Positions 1 through 6,608 of a DNA stretch of 6,878 nt are shown one piece after another. How positions within the stretch are numbered: position 1 is the first letter of the stretch; the number at the start of each line of letters is the position of its first letter. Both the position numbers and the translations under genes were made by a program. Origin of the DNA: Candidatus Bathyarchaeota archaeon (lineage in GTDB: Archaea; Thermoproteota; Bathyarchaeia; Bathyarchaeales; Bathycorpusculaceae). The notes beneath the pieces are model-generated. The model saw only the letters and a list, made by a program, of their open reading frames with translations, had not been told where the DNA came from and searched no databases. The stretch covers positions 1 through 6,878 of the forward strand of contig DAOUTL010000070.1 of the NCBI GenBank assembly GCA_030626685.1, in the 5' to 3' direction.

Positions 1-1318
1 CCAGCACGTGGGACCTTAAAATTCTTTCAACCGCAAGCCTTGACCATATTCTCTCTGGATGCGCAAGAATGTAGTTTTCCATCAGATAGTCTGCTTCGTC
101 AGCGGTTCTGGCTAGGAGTATTGCTTCCCCAACTTTGTCGTATTTGGGTCTTCCACCTCTACCCGCCATTTGTTTGTACTCTAAAACACTGATTGGGTAG
201 TAGCCGTATCCAGGTTCGTACCGCCTGTAATCCCGAATAACAACTGTTCTGGCGGGCAGGTTTACGCCGAAAGCCAACGTTGGTGTGGCTGTTAAAACCT
301 TGATTTTTCCCTGTCGAAACGAATCTTCTATTATTTTGCGGTGTCCACTGCCTAAACCAGCGTGATGAAAGGCGGCTCCGCACTTAACAAGTTCCGCTAG
401 TAATTCGCTTATCCTTGTTCTTTCTCCGGTTGCCAGAATCTTGTTAGCATCATGTTCTAGAGCTCGCTTCATAGGCTTAGACAAGACTCTTTCAACTTCT
501 GTTGCAGCTTTTTTGGCGAGAGTAACCGCGTTTTTTCTGGTTCCTGCAAAGATCAGTGCTTGTCCACCGGATTTAATAGTGTTTAACGCCATGTTTAGGG
601 CTGAGTTTTTTGTCTTTTTCTCTATTTTTCTTGCGTCTCCATTTTTGTATTGGATTTCGGTGTGTAGAAGCACTCCTTCATTCAATTGGATTGGTCGCCA
701 CTCTGTTGTAACATAGCCTGCTTTGAGCCACTCTGCAATTTCCTCAACGTTATTTATTGTTGCGCTTAAAGCCAAAATTTGCATGTCCGGGTTAATCTGC
801 ATGAGCCTTGCCAAGACAACCTCTAGGGTTGGTCCCCGCTCGGAATCATTTAACAAATGCACTTCGTCAGCAACTACAAGTGAAATCTCATCCATCCATT
901 TGGCCCTATGTCTCAGAAGCGAGTCCGCCTTCTCATTCGTAGCTATGATTATATCATATCTTTCCAGCCATGGGTCAGTGCTGTCATAGTCGCCTGTGCT
1001 GATGCCTATTCTTACCCGTTTTCCACTAGGCTTCCTTATGGAAGCGTATTTCTTAAATTCTTGATATTTTTCGCTTGCTAAAGCTCTCAAAGGCGTTAGG
1101 TAGATTGCTTTCCCATTTTTTTCCAGTATGTGTTTGAGGGCGCAGAATTCAGCAATTAAGGTCTTTCCAGAGGCTGTTGGACTTGCCAAAACAAGATTTC
1201 GTCCTTTAAGGGCTCCAGCTTTTATTGCTTCCTCTTGTGGGGGGTAAAGCTCAATTATTCCAGACTTAATTATTGTTTCTTTAACGGATTCTGGTATTGG
1301 CAAGTCGGTTATTTTCAC
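1..1318 (-). CDS. hel308: Hel308-type DNA repair helicase (ski2-like, superfamily 2), N-terminal part; 3' end outside window
   Basis: This is an ATP-dependent 3'-to-5' DNA helicase of the archaeal Hel308/HelQ family, which acts at stalled replication forks. The reading frame is open from a GTG at 1318 to the window edge, giving 439 codons of a family usually near 700 residues. The start fits the family because the product opens VKITDLPIPESV. Visible motifs are the Q-motif YPPQEEAI (about residues 25-32), Walker A ASPTASGKT (45-53), motif Ia TPLRALASEK (75-84), the DEVH box (151-154), motif III SAT (185-187), HHAGL ahead of ATPTLAFGVNLPAR (344-357), and motif VI QMAGRGGRP (383-391), which has Gly where QMAGRAGRP is usual. 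Both RecA-like domains are therefore present. The winged-helix, ratchet and C-terminal domains fall outside the window. The gene is transcribed divergently from the iron-sulfur operon. Orthology to Hel308 rather than another ski2-like helicase is a motif-based call and is strong. Confidence 0.93.
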   Translation of the reverse strand, partial: MKITDLPIPESVKETIIKSGIIELYPPQEEAIKAGALKGRNLVLASPTASGKTLIAEFCALKHILEKNGKAIYLTPLRALASEKYQEFKKYASIRKPSGKRVRIGISTGDYDSTDPWLERYDIIIATNEKADSLLRHRAKWMDEISLVVADEVHLLNDSERGPTLEVVLARLMQINPDMQILALSATINNVEEIAEWLKAGYVTTEWRPIQLNEGVLLHTEIQYKNGDARKIEKKTKNSALNMALNTIKSGGQALIFAGTRKNAVTLAKKAATEVERVLSKPMKRALEHDANKILATGERTRISELLAELVKCGAAFHHAGLGSGHRKIIEDSFRQGKIKVLTATPTLAFGVNLPARTVVIRDYRRYEPGYGYYPISVLEYKQMAGRGGRPKYDKVGEAILLARTADEADYLMENYILAHPERIWSRLAVERILRSHVL

Positions 1319-1363
1319 TGGGATGCGCCCATCTTTTCTCTTACAACAGCAATTACCGCATCG

Positions 1364-1373
1364 ATAATTTAAA
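1364..1373 (-). promoter_or_regulatory. Probable TATA box of the helicase gene
   Basis: Read on the minus strand this is TTTAAATTAT, an archaeal TATA-like box centred about 50 bases ahead of the GTG at 1318. Initiation about 25 bases downstream would fall near 1344 and leave a short leader of roughly 25 bases. The core TTTAAA is self-complementary, so it could also be read towards the plus-strand operon. Position and composition are the only evidence, and no clear BRE element was identified. Confidence 0.45.
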
Positions 1374-1472
1374 GTGTTATGTGCATTGGGAGGGTTTTTT
1401 GGGTTATGTTTTTCTATTAGAGATTGATACTAAACGGTGAGGAGTGCGATTTACCGTAGGGGTCGAATTGGA

Positions 1473-2696
1473 ATGATTGAAAACGTGAAAGAGCTGCTTA
1501 AGGCGCACGAAGGCCTAAAGCGCGAAGTCTACTTGGACGTCGAAAATTCAAGTGCTGTCCCACAAGAAGTGGTTGATGCAATGCTGCCCTATTATAATCA
1601 ACGTGCGTACGGTAACCCCACACTAACGCACAAACCCGGCTGGGAAGCATTTGAAACAGTAATGGAATCAGCGCAGAAAATAGCCATGTTCTTGGGCTGT
1701 GAAACGCTTGAGGAAGTTAACTTTACTCCGGGAGAAACGGAAGCTAACAACGTAGCGCTTTTGGGAGCTGCGCTTTTAAGGAAAGATAAAGGTAAAAAAA
1801 TTGTGATTTCAGAAATTGAACCCTTAAGCGTGTTGCATGTTGCTGAGATGCTTCAAAAACGCGGGTTTACCATTGTGAAAATTCCAGTTGACAATGAAGG
1901 TTTTATAAATCTTGAAAAATTAAGGGGTGCTGTTGATAAAGAAACAGTTCTCGTAAGTCTATCGGCTGTGAATCACGAGATTGGAACGGTAGAACCGATC
2001 AGCGAAGCATTGGAAATAGTTAAAGACAAAAACTCTGAAACGCTTTTTCATACGGATGCTTCAGATGCTTATGGCAAGATTCAGTTTAACGTGAAAGGGT
2101 TAGATGTGGATTTGGCAACCATAAGCAGCTACAAAATTTTGGGGCCGAGGGGAACGGGTGCTTTGTACGTAAAAGAAGGCGTTAAAGTGGAAAGAATTTT
2201 GGAGGGCCAGATAGGAACACAGAAGCTTTGGCCGGGGGTTGAAAACACGCCCTTAATTGTTGGTTTCGCGAAAGCATCTGAATTGGCTTTCCAAAATTTT
2301 GAAGAAAACGTGAATCGCATGCGAAGGCTTAGAGACAGGCTGATGGATGGAATTGTTGGAAAAATACCGGAGGTTATGCTTAACGGGCCTAGAGGTGACA
2401 AGAGGGCTCCTGACAATGTGAACGTAAGCTTTCTGAGATGTGAAGGCGAAGCATTGACGATTGAGTTAAGCCTGAACGGCGTCTACGTTTCAAGTGGGAG
2501 TGCGTGCACCAGACGTCTTCTTCAGCCAAGCCATGTTCTCGTTGCTATAGGCAGAAAGTTCAGCGAAGCCCACGGCAGCATACTCATGAAAGTCACACGG
2601 TACCATGCGGAAGAGGACATAGACTATGTTTTGGGAGTTGTTCCAAAAGCTGTTGAGAGAATAAGAGGGATAGTTGGCTCTACAGGAGTGGAGTAA
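1473..2696 (+). CDS. NifS/IscS-like class V aminotransferase-fold protein with degenerate active site
   Basis: This 407-residue protein aligns along its length with NifS/IscS cysteine desulfurases (N-terminal YLDVENSSAVP, GETEANN at 87-93, VNHEIGT at 166-172, HTDASDAYG at 193-201). The PLP lysine K221 is in SSYKILGPRG, and the mobile-loop cysteine C345 is in SSGSACT. By eye-alignment many other contacts are altered. The ring-stacking His is P117, the PLP O3' partners Asn and Gln are H168 and D198, the His before the lysine is Y220, and the cross-subunit phosphate Thr is V256 (WPGVEN for RSGTEN). The substrate-carboxylate Arg is L371. D195, which should pair with the pyridine nitrogen, is kept. 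It is the first gene of a four-gene operon and its stop lies 2 bases before iscU. The ATG at 1473 is preferred because the family-like sequence begins there, with a weak AGGGG site at 1458-1462. A GTG at 1437 would add 12 basic residues with no family match. Desulfurase activity is doubtful. A structural or cluster-ligand partner for IscU is inferred. Confidence 0.85.
   Translation: MIENVKELLKAHEGLKREVYLDVENSSAVPQEVVDAMLPYYNQRAYGNPTLTHKPGWEAFETVMESAQKIAMFLGCETLEEVNFTPGETEANNVALLGAALLRKDKGKKIVISEIEPLSVLHVAEMLQKRGFTIVKIPVDNEGFINLEKLRGAVDKETVLVSLSAVNHEIGTVEPISEALEIVKDKNSETLFHTDASDAYGKIQFNVKGLDVDLATISSYKILGPRGTGALYVKEGVKVERILEGQIGTQKLWPGVENTPLIVGFAKASELAFQNFEENVNRMRRLRDRLMDGIVGKIPEVMLNGPRGDKRAPDNVNVSFLRCEGEALTIELSLNGVYVSSGSACTRRLLQPSHVLVAIGRKFSEAHGSILMKVTRYHAEEDIDYVLGVVPKAVERIRGIVGSTGVE
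2685..2693 (+). promoter_or_regulatory. Ribosome binding site for iscU, supporting its GTG start
   Basis: GGAGTGGAG lies inside the end of the preceding gene, with 5 bases between it and the GTG at 2699. It supports that non-ATG start and indicates translation coupled to the upstream gene. Confidence 0.6.
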
Positions 2697-2698
2697 TA

Positions 2699-3199
2699 GT
2701 GTCGCGGGTGCCCCTACCCTATAACCCGAAAATACTCGAACTGTTCAGAAATCCTAAGAATCTTGGAAGAATGGAGGACGCCACGGTGACGGCGGTTGCG
2801 GGAAACCCCACATGCGGAGACATGATAACTTTTTACTTAAAAATCAATGATCAAGACGTTATTGAGAAGGCATCCTTCGAGAGTTATGGTTGTGCCGCGA
2901 ACATAGCAACTTCCAGCATAGTCACAGAAATGGTTAAAGGAATGAAGCTTGAGGATGCATGGAATATCTCTTGGAAAAGCGTTGTAGATGCTGTGGGTGG
3001 ACTGCCAAGCATAAAGTTCCACTGCGGCATCCTAGCCGTGGGAGCACTGAAAAGAGCCATCAGAACGTACTATAAGAACAAAGGTTTTTCCCCTGATTGG
3101 CTGCCGAAAGAACCAAGTTTTGAAGAAAAGCAAGCGTTAGAGGAGGAAGAGTTGGCGGAGATGCTTTCAAAAAGAATGAAGATTGAGGAGGAAAAGTAA
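2699..3199 (+). CDS. iscU: IscU/NifU-N-type iron-sulfur cluster scaffold
   Basis: This 166-residue cytosolic scaffold should assemble [2Fe-2S] clusters from sulfide delivered by a desulfurase and pass them to apoproteins. The three ligand cysteines are C39 in GNPTCGDM, C65 in YGCAANIATSS and C109 in KFHCGIL. D41, K106 and H108 are in their expected places. The Cys spacing of 26 and 44 residues matches IscU/NifU. SufU carries an insertion of roughly 20 residues before the third Cys, which is absent here. LPSIK at 102-106 corresponds to the LPPVK chaperone-recognition segment of bacterial IscU, although no HscA gene is in the window. Residues from about 137 onward form a highly charged, Glu/Lys-rich helical tail that is longer than in typical IscU. 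The GTG start at 2699 has a good ribosome site, and the stop overlaps the ATG of sufS by one base. Family assignment is secure; the scaffold role follows from the family. Confidence 0.93.
   Translation: MSRVPLPYNPKILELFRNPKNLGRMEDATVTAVAGNPTCGDMITFYLKINDQDVIEKASFESYGCAANIATSSIVTEMVKGMKLEDAWNISWKSVVDAVGGLPSIKFHCGILAVGALKRAIRTYYKNKGFSPDWLPKEPSFEEKQALEEEELAEMLSKRMKIEEEK
3185..3191 (+). promoter_or_regulatory. Ribosome binding site for sufS
   Basis: GAGGAGG, a strong match to the archaeal anti-Shine-Dalgarno, lies 7 bases before the ATG at 3199 and within the last codons of iscU. It fixes the start of sufS and the one-base TAATG overlap. Confidence 0.65.
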
Positions 3200-4434
3200 T
3201 GTTGGATCCTTACAAGATTAGGGAAGACTTTCCGATTTTAAAGCGGAAAATAAACAACCATCCATTAATCTATTTTGACAGCGCTGCAACGTCGCAAAAG
3301 CCGAGGCAAGTGATTGAAGTCATTAAGGAATTTTACGAAAAGCACAATGCGAATGTTCATAGGGGTGTCCATACGCTTTCTCAAGAGGCATCTGAACTTT
3401 ATGAAAACGCACATGAAGAAGTTGCTGAATTCATTAACGCTGACGGCGTGAAAGAAATAATTTTTGTCAGAGGCACAACTGAGGCAATAAATCTTGTTGC
3501 TTATGCTTGGGGTCTTCGGAATTTAAAGGGAGAAGACGAGGTTTTAGTCACATTGATGGAGCATCACAGTAATATTGTTCCTTGGGAGATGCTTTCCAAA
3601 ATAAACGGATTCCAAGTTAAATATGTGGAAGTAAACCATGGTGAAACCTTGAACTATGAGGCTTTTGAGGATGCAATTTCTAACAGAACCAAAATTGTTT
3701 GTTTCTCTCATGTTTCAAACGTTACCGGGGTTGTGAACGATGTGAAGAGAATCGCGAAAACCGCGCATGATTATGGTGCCTTGACACTTGTGGATGGAGC
3801 GCAATCCGTTCCGCATTTACCAGTGAACGTTAAAGATTTAGACGTGGATTTTCTTGCTTTTTCAGGACATAAAATGCTGGGTCCAACAGGTATAGGCGTC
3901 TTGTACGGTAAACGCGAGGTTCTTGAGGAAATGGAACCGTTTCACGGCGGGGGTGAGATGATACGGGAGGTCTCGTTCAACTCGGTAACAAGGCGTTGTT
4001 CGATTTCTTGGAATGATTTGCCGTGGAAGTTTGAGGCGGGAACACCCAACATTTGCGGTGGAATCGGTCTAATGGAGGCTATAAGGTATTTGAGGAGAAT
4101 AGGCATGGAAAACGTCAGGGCACACGAGGAAATGTTGACTGAATATACTATGCAACGTATGCAAGAATGCAGAAAAGTTAAGATCTACGGACCGCGAGAT
4201 GCATCCGTTAAGTGTGGGATAATTCCCTTCAATGTTGATGGTTTAAGCTCGCATGATGTTGCTTTGTTCCTTGATAACTATGGAATTATGGTTAGAAGCG
4301 GTTTTCATTGCGCCCAACCTTTACATGAAATTTTCAAGTTGAAATCTTCGGTTAGAGTAAGCTTCTACATCTATAACACCCGAGAAGAAATCGATCGATT
4401 CGTTGAAGTTTTGAAGGAGATTGAGCGGTTTTAA
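3199..4434 (+). CDS. sufS: SufS-type (group II) cysteine desulfurase
   Basis: This 411-residue PLP enzyme should convert cysteine to alanine and leave a persulfide on its active-site cysteine for cluster assembly. The length is normal for SufS (about 405-415). All hallmarks are visible: YFDSAATSQKP near the N-terminus, RGTTEAIN (91-98), MEHHSN with ring-stacking H122, SNVTG with N174, VDGAQ with D199 and Q202, and FSGHK with PLP lysine K225. Further on are HGGGEMI (249-255), FEAGTPN (278-284), RSGFHCAQP with C371, and VRVSF with substrate-binding R386. The usual His in the RxGHHC loop is Phe at 369, a modest change. In bacteria SufS generally works with SufE or SufU, whereas here the neighbour is an IscU-type scaffold, so sulfur is presumably passed directly to that protein. 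The gene overlaps iscU and the following small gene by one base each, which implies one transcript and translational coupling. Confidence 0.95.
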   Translation: MLDPYKIREDFPILKRKINNHPLIYFDSAATSQKPRQVIEVIKEFYEKHNANVHRGVHTLSQEASELYENAHEEVAEFINADGVKEIIFVRGTTEAINLVAYAWGLRNLKGEDEVLVTLMEHHSNIVPWEMLSKINGFQVKYVEVNHGETLNYEAFEDAISNRTKIVCFSHVSNVTGVVNDVKRIAKTAHDYGALTLVDGAQSVPHLPVNVKDLDVDFLAFSGHKMLGPTGIGVLYGKREVLEEMEPFHGGGEMIREVSFNSVTRRCSISWNDLPWKFEAGTPNICGGIGLMEAIRYLRRIGMENVRAHEEMLTEYTMQRMQECRKVKIYGPRDASVKCGIIPFNVDGLSSHDVALFLDNYGIMVRSGFHCAQPLHEIFKLKSSVRVSFYIYNTREEIDRFVEVLKEIERF

Positions 4435-4703
4435 TGGGCATCTTTGAAGATTACGTGGCTAGAATCGAAGAAGCATGCGGCGAAGAGAGAGACTTTATTG
4501 TTGTATTTAAGTATGATAAGAAAGGCGAAGTAATCGCAAAAATTCTGGAGAAGGCAAGGATAGAGAAGTCAATTTCTCGGGTGATTTTTGAACTAACTTT
4601 TAGGAATGTTTCTTTTCGTCTTTATGGGACTGGTAAAGCCATTTTTCGGAATTTGAAGGATAAAGACGAGTTAAAGAATGTTTTATCTGACCTTTTGTTG
4701 TGA
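4434..4703 (+). CDS. Uncharacterised 89-residue protein, last gene of the iron-sulfur operon
   Basis: I do not recognise this family. Its ATG shares a base with the sufS stop (TAATG), and GGAGAT at 4416-4421 is a possible ribosome site, so it is almost certainly cotranscribed and expressed. It has no signal peptide or membrane segment. Apparent secondary structure is a helix (about 3-15), a strand (20-27), a helix (31-42), two strands (47-56, 58-64), a short strand around GTGKAIFRNL (65-74), and a C-terminal helix (75-88). The strand-GTGK-strand-helix ending loosely recalls one half of a TBP-type fold, but this is only an impression. A single cysteine (C15) and no metal-binding cluster argue against it being a ferredoxin or a carrier of its own cluster. 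Position suggests an accessory role in cluster assembly, such as a regulator or binding partner of SufS/IscU. That is inference. Confidence 0.8.
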   Translation: MGIFEDYVARIEEACGEERDFIVVFKYDKKGEVIAKILEKARIEKSISRVIFELTFRNVSFRLYGTGKAIFRNLKDKDELKNVLSDLLL

Positions 4704-4721
4704 TTTAGCCCGACTAACTGA

Positions 4722-4795
4722 GTGTACTGAATGAGACGTAAGTTTGAATCAAATTTCATCGGTAACACTGGCGTGTGTACAATGAGGCTTAAGTT
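4722..4795. repeat. Imperfect direct repeat pair in the convergent intergenic gap
   Basis: Two copies of GTGTAC(TG)AATGAGnCnTAAGTT lie at 4722-4744 and 4775-4795. Their starts are 53 bases apart. They match at 19 of 21 aligned bases, and the second copy lacks the internal TG. The second copy runs over the stop codon of the minus-strand flippase gene. Function is unknown. A small local duplication that has since diverged is the simplest explanation. Confidence 0.6.
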
Positions 4796-6282
4796 GTTAT
4801 TCCTTCGACTTTGCTTTTGATTTCTTGCCATATGGTGATGGCTAACGTTCTTGCTTCTTTGTCAATTGCCGTTAATGACGTTAAATAGATGATTCCGCCT
4901 GCAGCTGTCGCAATTAGAGTTAAGTATATTCTTGTTGGGTGTGGGATTACGAGTAGGGCTGTTGCCATGACGGCTGAAGCGAAAACGTATTTTGCAATGT
5001 TGCTCCAGGGGATGTTTATTTTGATCGTTTTGCGGACAATAATGTACAGGATGAAGGACGTTGTCACATGGGCTAGCGTGTTGATTATGCTTACGCTGAT
5101 TGCTGCTTGTAAAGGCTGGTTTTGGGTGTAAGTTGTTAGGATGTGGAATGCTGTTGGGAGGGTTATTGCGGACTGAAGGTATGGTAAAGAAAATATGATA
5201 AACAGTCGGCTTTTGGCTAATTCCCTGAATGATATTTTTGCTTTTTCATCTATTCTTTCAACTCCGAAGAGTACGGAGCCGAAAAGTCCTGATATTGTTA
5301 TGATGAGGGCGTCTATTGCCAGCGCAATTAACACGGGCCAAGCATCTTTGTATACGTCCTTCATGATTATGACGTAGGAGTCTGATAGCGCTATGGCCCC
5401 AACGGTCATGGGTATGGCGAACATTAGAACCGTTTTTAGCGAAGTTGTTATGTCTTCGGGTTTTCTTTCTGCTAGAAGCTTCGGGTATAATGCAAAGGCT
5501 AGGAAAGAGGAGTAGGTGATTACTTTTGCGATTTGTGCTGCTGCACCGTAATTGCTTCGGGCTTCTTCTCCGCAGTAGGTGAATAGCATGATTAGTATGA
5601 AGGCTGCTATCTGGCCGCCGGCAACGTTGTAAATGTTTGCTGTGGAGCCTTTCAGCCATTCCTTTACGTATTCCCATTTAATCCGTTGTTTGAGTTCTTT
5701 TGCGAGAAGCTTGAAGTAGTAGATTGTTTGTATGGCAACGGCTGTTATGAGGCTGAGTATTGCTCCCAGAAGGGGTTGTTGGAATTGGATTATGAGTATG
5801 TAGCCTAAAATAACTTTGCAGCATTCTCCTGTGAGTAATCCGTAGCCTATTACTTGAGGCATTTTCGCCCGGAGGCACGCCTCTAACGCGTTGATGGAGT
5901 AGAGCTCTATTATCTGAATTGCGACTAAGAAGTATAGGAGTAGGTATTTTTCGCTGACGCCGAGTGCTGAGGTTATTATGGGAACGAGTGGAAGATAGAT
6001 GACTGCGGCTGTTATTGAAATTGTTAGGTTTGCGAGGATTCCTGTTTTGGCGGCTCCTTCTCTTCCTCTTGCCACGAACCGCATGGTCCAGAATGGGAGC
6101 ACTCCAGCCAGCAGTGTAAAGTATGCTGATACGTCGTTTATGTTGAACCATATGCCATATTCTGGTTTTGTGGTTGCGCGGGCTATCATGAGTTGGAAGA
6201 TTAGGCCTGTTGCGACGCTGAGCATTTTAGCTGCGAAAATAACGAAGCCAGAATATTGAAGCCTAATTTGATTCTTGGTCAA
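4789..6282 (-). CDS. Polysaccharide/lipid-linked glycan flippase (Wzx/RfbX-like, MOP superfamily)
   Basis: This 497-residue polytopic membrane protein should move lipid-linked oligosaccharide across the cytoplasmic membrane for cell-surface glycan or N-glycosylation. About 14 hydrophobic segments can be traced, at roughly 12-34, 51-68, 84-108, 113-132, 142-166, 171-193, 217-237, 248-270, 284-306, 313-340, 358-380, 392-416, 428-447 and 452-473. The N-terminal segment with an ARATTKPEYGIW-type loop after helix 1 is typical of this family (compare LGPxxYG), as is the DVYKDAWPVL segment before helix 10. Length is normal (about 450-520). The start is a TTG at 6282, chosen because AGGTGA (6287-6292 on the complement) precedes it and an in-frame Met is not nearby. 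The gene stands alone and converges on the iron-sulfur operon, and no glycosyltransferase is in the window. Family is fairly sure; substrate is unknown. Confidence 0.88.
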   Translation of the reverse strand: MTKNQIRLQYSGFVIFAAKMLSVATGLIFQLMIARATTKPEYGIWFNINDVSAYFTLLAGVLPFWTMRFVARGREGAAKTGILANLTISITAAVIYLPLVPIITSALGVSEKYLLLYFLVAIQIIELYSINALEACLRAKMPQVIGYGLLTGECCKVILGYILIIQFQQPLLGAILSLITAVAIQTIYYFKLLAKELKQRIKWEYVKEWLKGSTANIYNVAGGQIAAFILIMLFTYCGEEARSNYGAAAQIAKVITYSSFLAFALYPKLLAERKPEDITTSLKTVLMFAIPMTVGAIALSDSYVIIMKDVYKDAWPVLIALAIDALIITISGLFGSVLFGVERIDEKAKISFRELAKSRLFIIFSLPYLQSAITLPTAFHILTTYTQNQPLQAAISVSIINTLAHVTTSFILYIIVRKTIKINIPWSNIAKYVFASAVMATALLVIPHPTRIYLTLIATAAGGIIYLTSLTAIDKEARTLAITIWQEIKSKVEGITT

Positions 6283-6286
6283 GCCT

Positions 6287-6292
6287 TCACCT
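6287..6292 (-). promoter_or_regulatory. Ribosome binding site deciding the TTG start of the flippase
   Basis: On the minus strand this reads AGGTGA, complementary to the archaeal 16S 3' tail, with 4 bases between it and the TTG at 6282. It supports the non-ATG start. Confidence 0.6.
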
Positions 6293-6325
6293 TTATGGGA
6301 GTGTTAACGATATAGTTAGGATGTG

Positions 6326-6335
6326 TATATTTTAA
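6326..6335 (-). promoter_or_regulatory. Probable TATA box of the flippase gene
   Basis: The minus strand reads TTAAAATATA, within a longer A/T-rich stretch to about 6350. Initiation about 25 bases downstream would fall near 6305 and give a leader of about 22 bases that still contains the AGGTGA ribosome site. Evidence is composition and spacing only. Confidence 0.5.
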
Positions 6336-6361
6336 TTTGATTAATTTTATGTTACGTGTAG

Positions 6362-6544
6362 GTGAATGAACACGTGCCCGAAAAATCAGGTTTCATTACG
6401 CCGACTCTGCTGAAAGGTTTCTGAGAGGAATGTGGGAGGGTTCTTTATTGTCGGGATGAGTGTGCGTGTGTGGCTTTTGAGGAAATCACATTATTTCGGC
6501 GCTACAGCCAAGAAAACCTGAAGAATACTCTGATGTTACCTTAA
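6362..6544 (+). other. Possible small or broken reading frame interrupted by one TGA (not called as a gene)
   Basis: A frame opening at the GTG at 6362 runs 20 codons to a TGA (6422-6424) and then continues for 39 sense codons to a TAA at 6542-6544. The second part is Cys-rich (ECGRVLYCRDECACVAFEE) and ends RRYSQENLKNTLMLP. That ending faintly resembles the C-terminal tail of tyrosine recombinases (RYxHLSxExL), but the match is too short to support a call. It could be the eroded remnant of a gene, two tiny genes, or chance. No good ribosome site precedes the GTG. Confidence 0.2.
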
Positions 6545-6608
6545 TTTTAGAAGAAAACAGAGTGATTCACATGAATGTTTTCCTTAAGATCAGCTATCCG
6601 CCTTTTTA

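Noticed and set aside
159..989. Frames on both strands between 159 and 989
   Set aside because: They are shadows of the helicase frame, which carries every expected SF2 motif through this stretch.
1437..1472. GTG at 1437 as start of the NifS-like gene
   Set aside because: It adds 12 residues (RSAIYRRGRIG-type) with no family counterpart and lacks a ribosome site ahead of the GTG. It is kept as an alternative in the gene entry.
4743..4753. Short palindrome TTTGAATCAAA between the convergent genes
   Set aside because: Five-base arms around a single base in A/T-rich sequence are expected by chance, and there is no T run or promoter context.
5258..6151. Two long minus-strand frames of 139 and 157 codons within the flippase gene
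   Set aside because: They are out-of-frame readings of the flippase, Arg/Asn/His-rich and without membrane or domain features. The 497-codon frame with about 14 hydrophobic segments is clearly the real one.
6422..6424. TGA inside the frame 6362-6544 read as selenocysteine
   Set aside because: No SECIS-like hairpin was seen, the protein is not a known selenoprotein family, and selenocysteine use is rare in archaea. A broken or chance frame is simpler.
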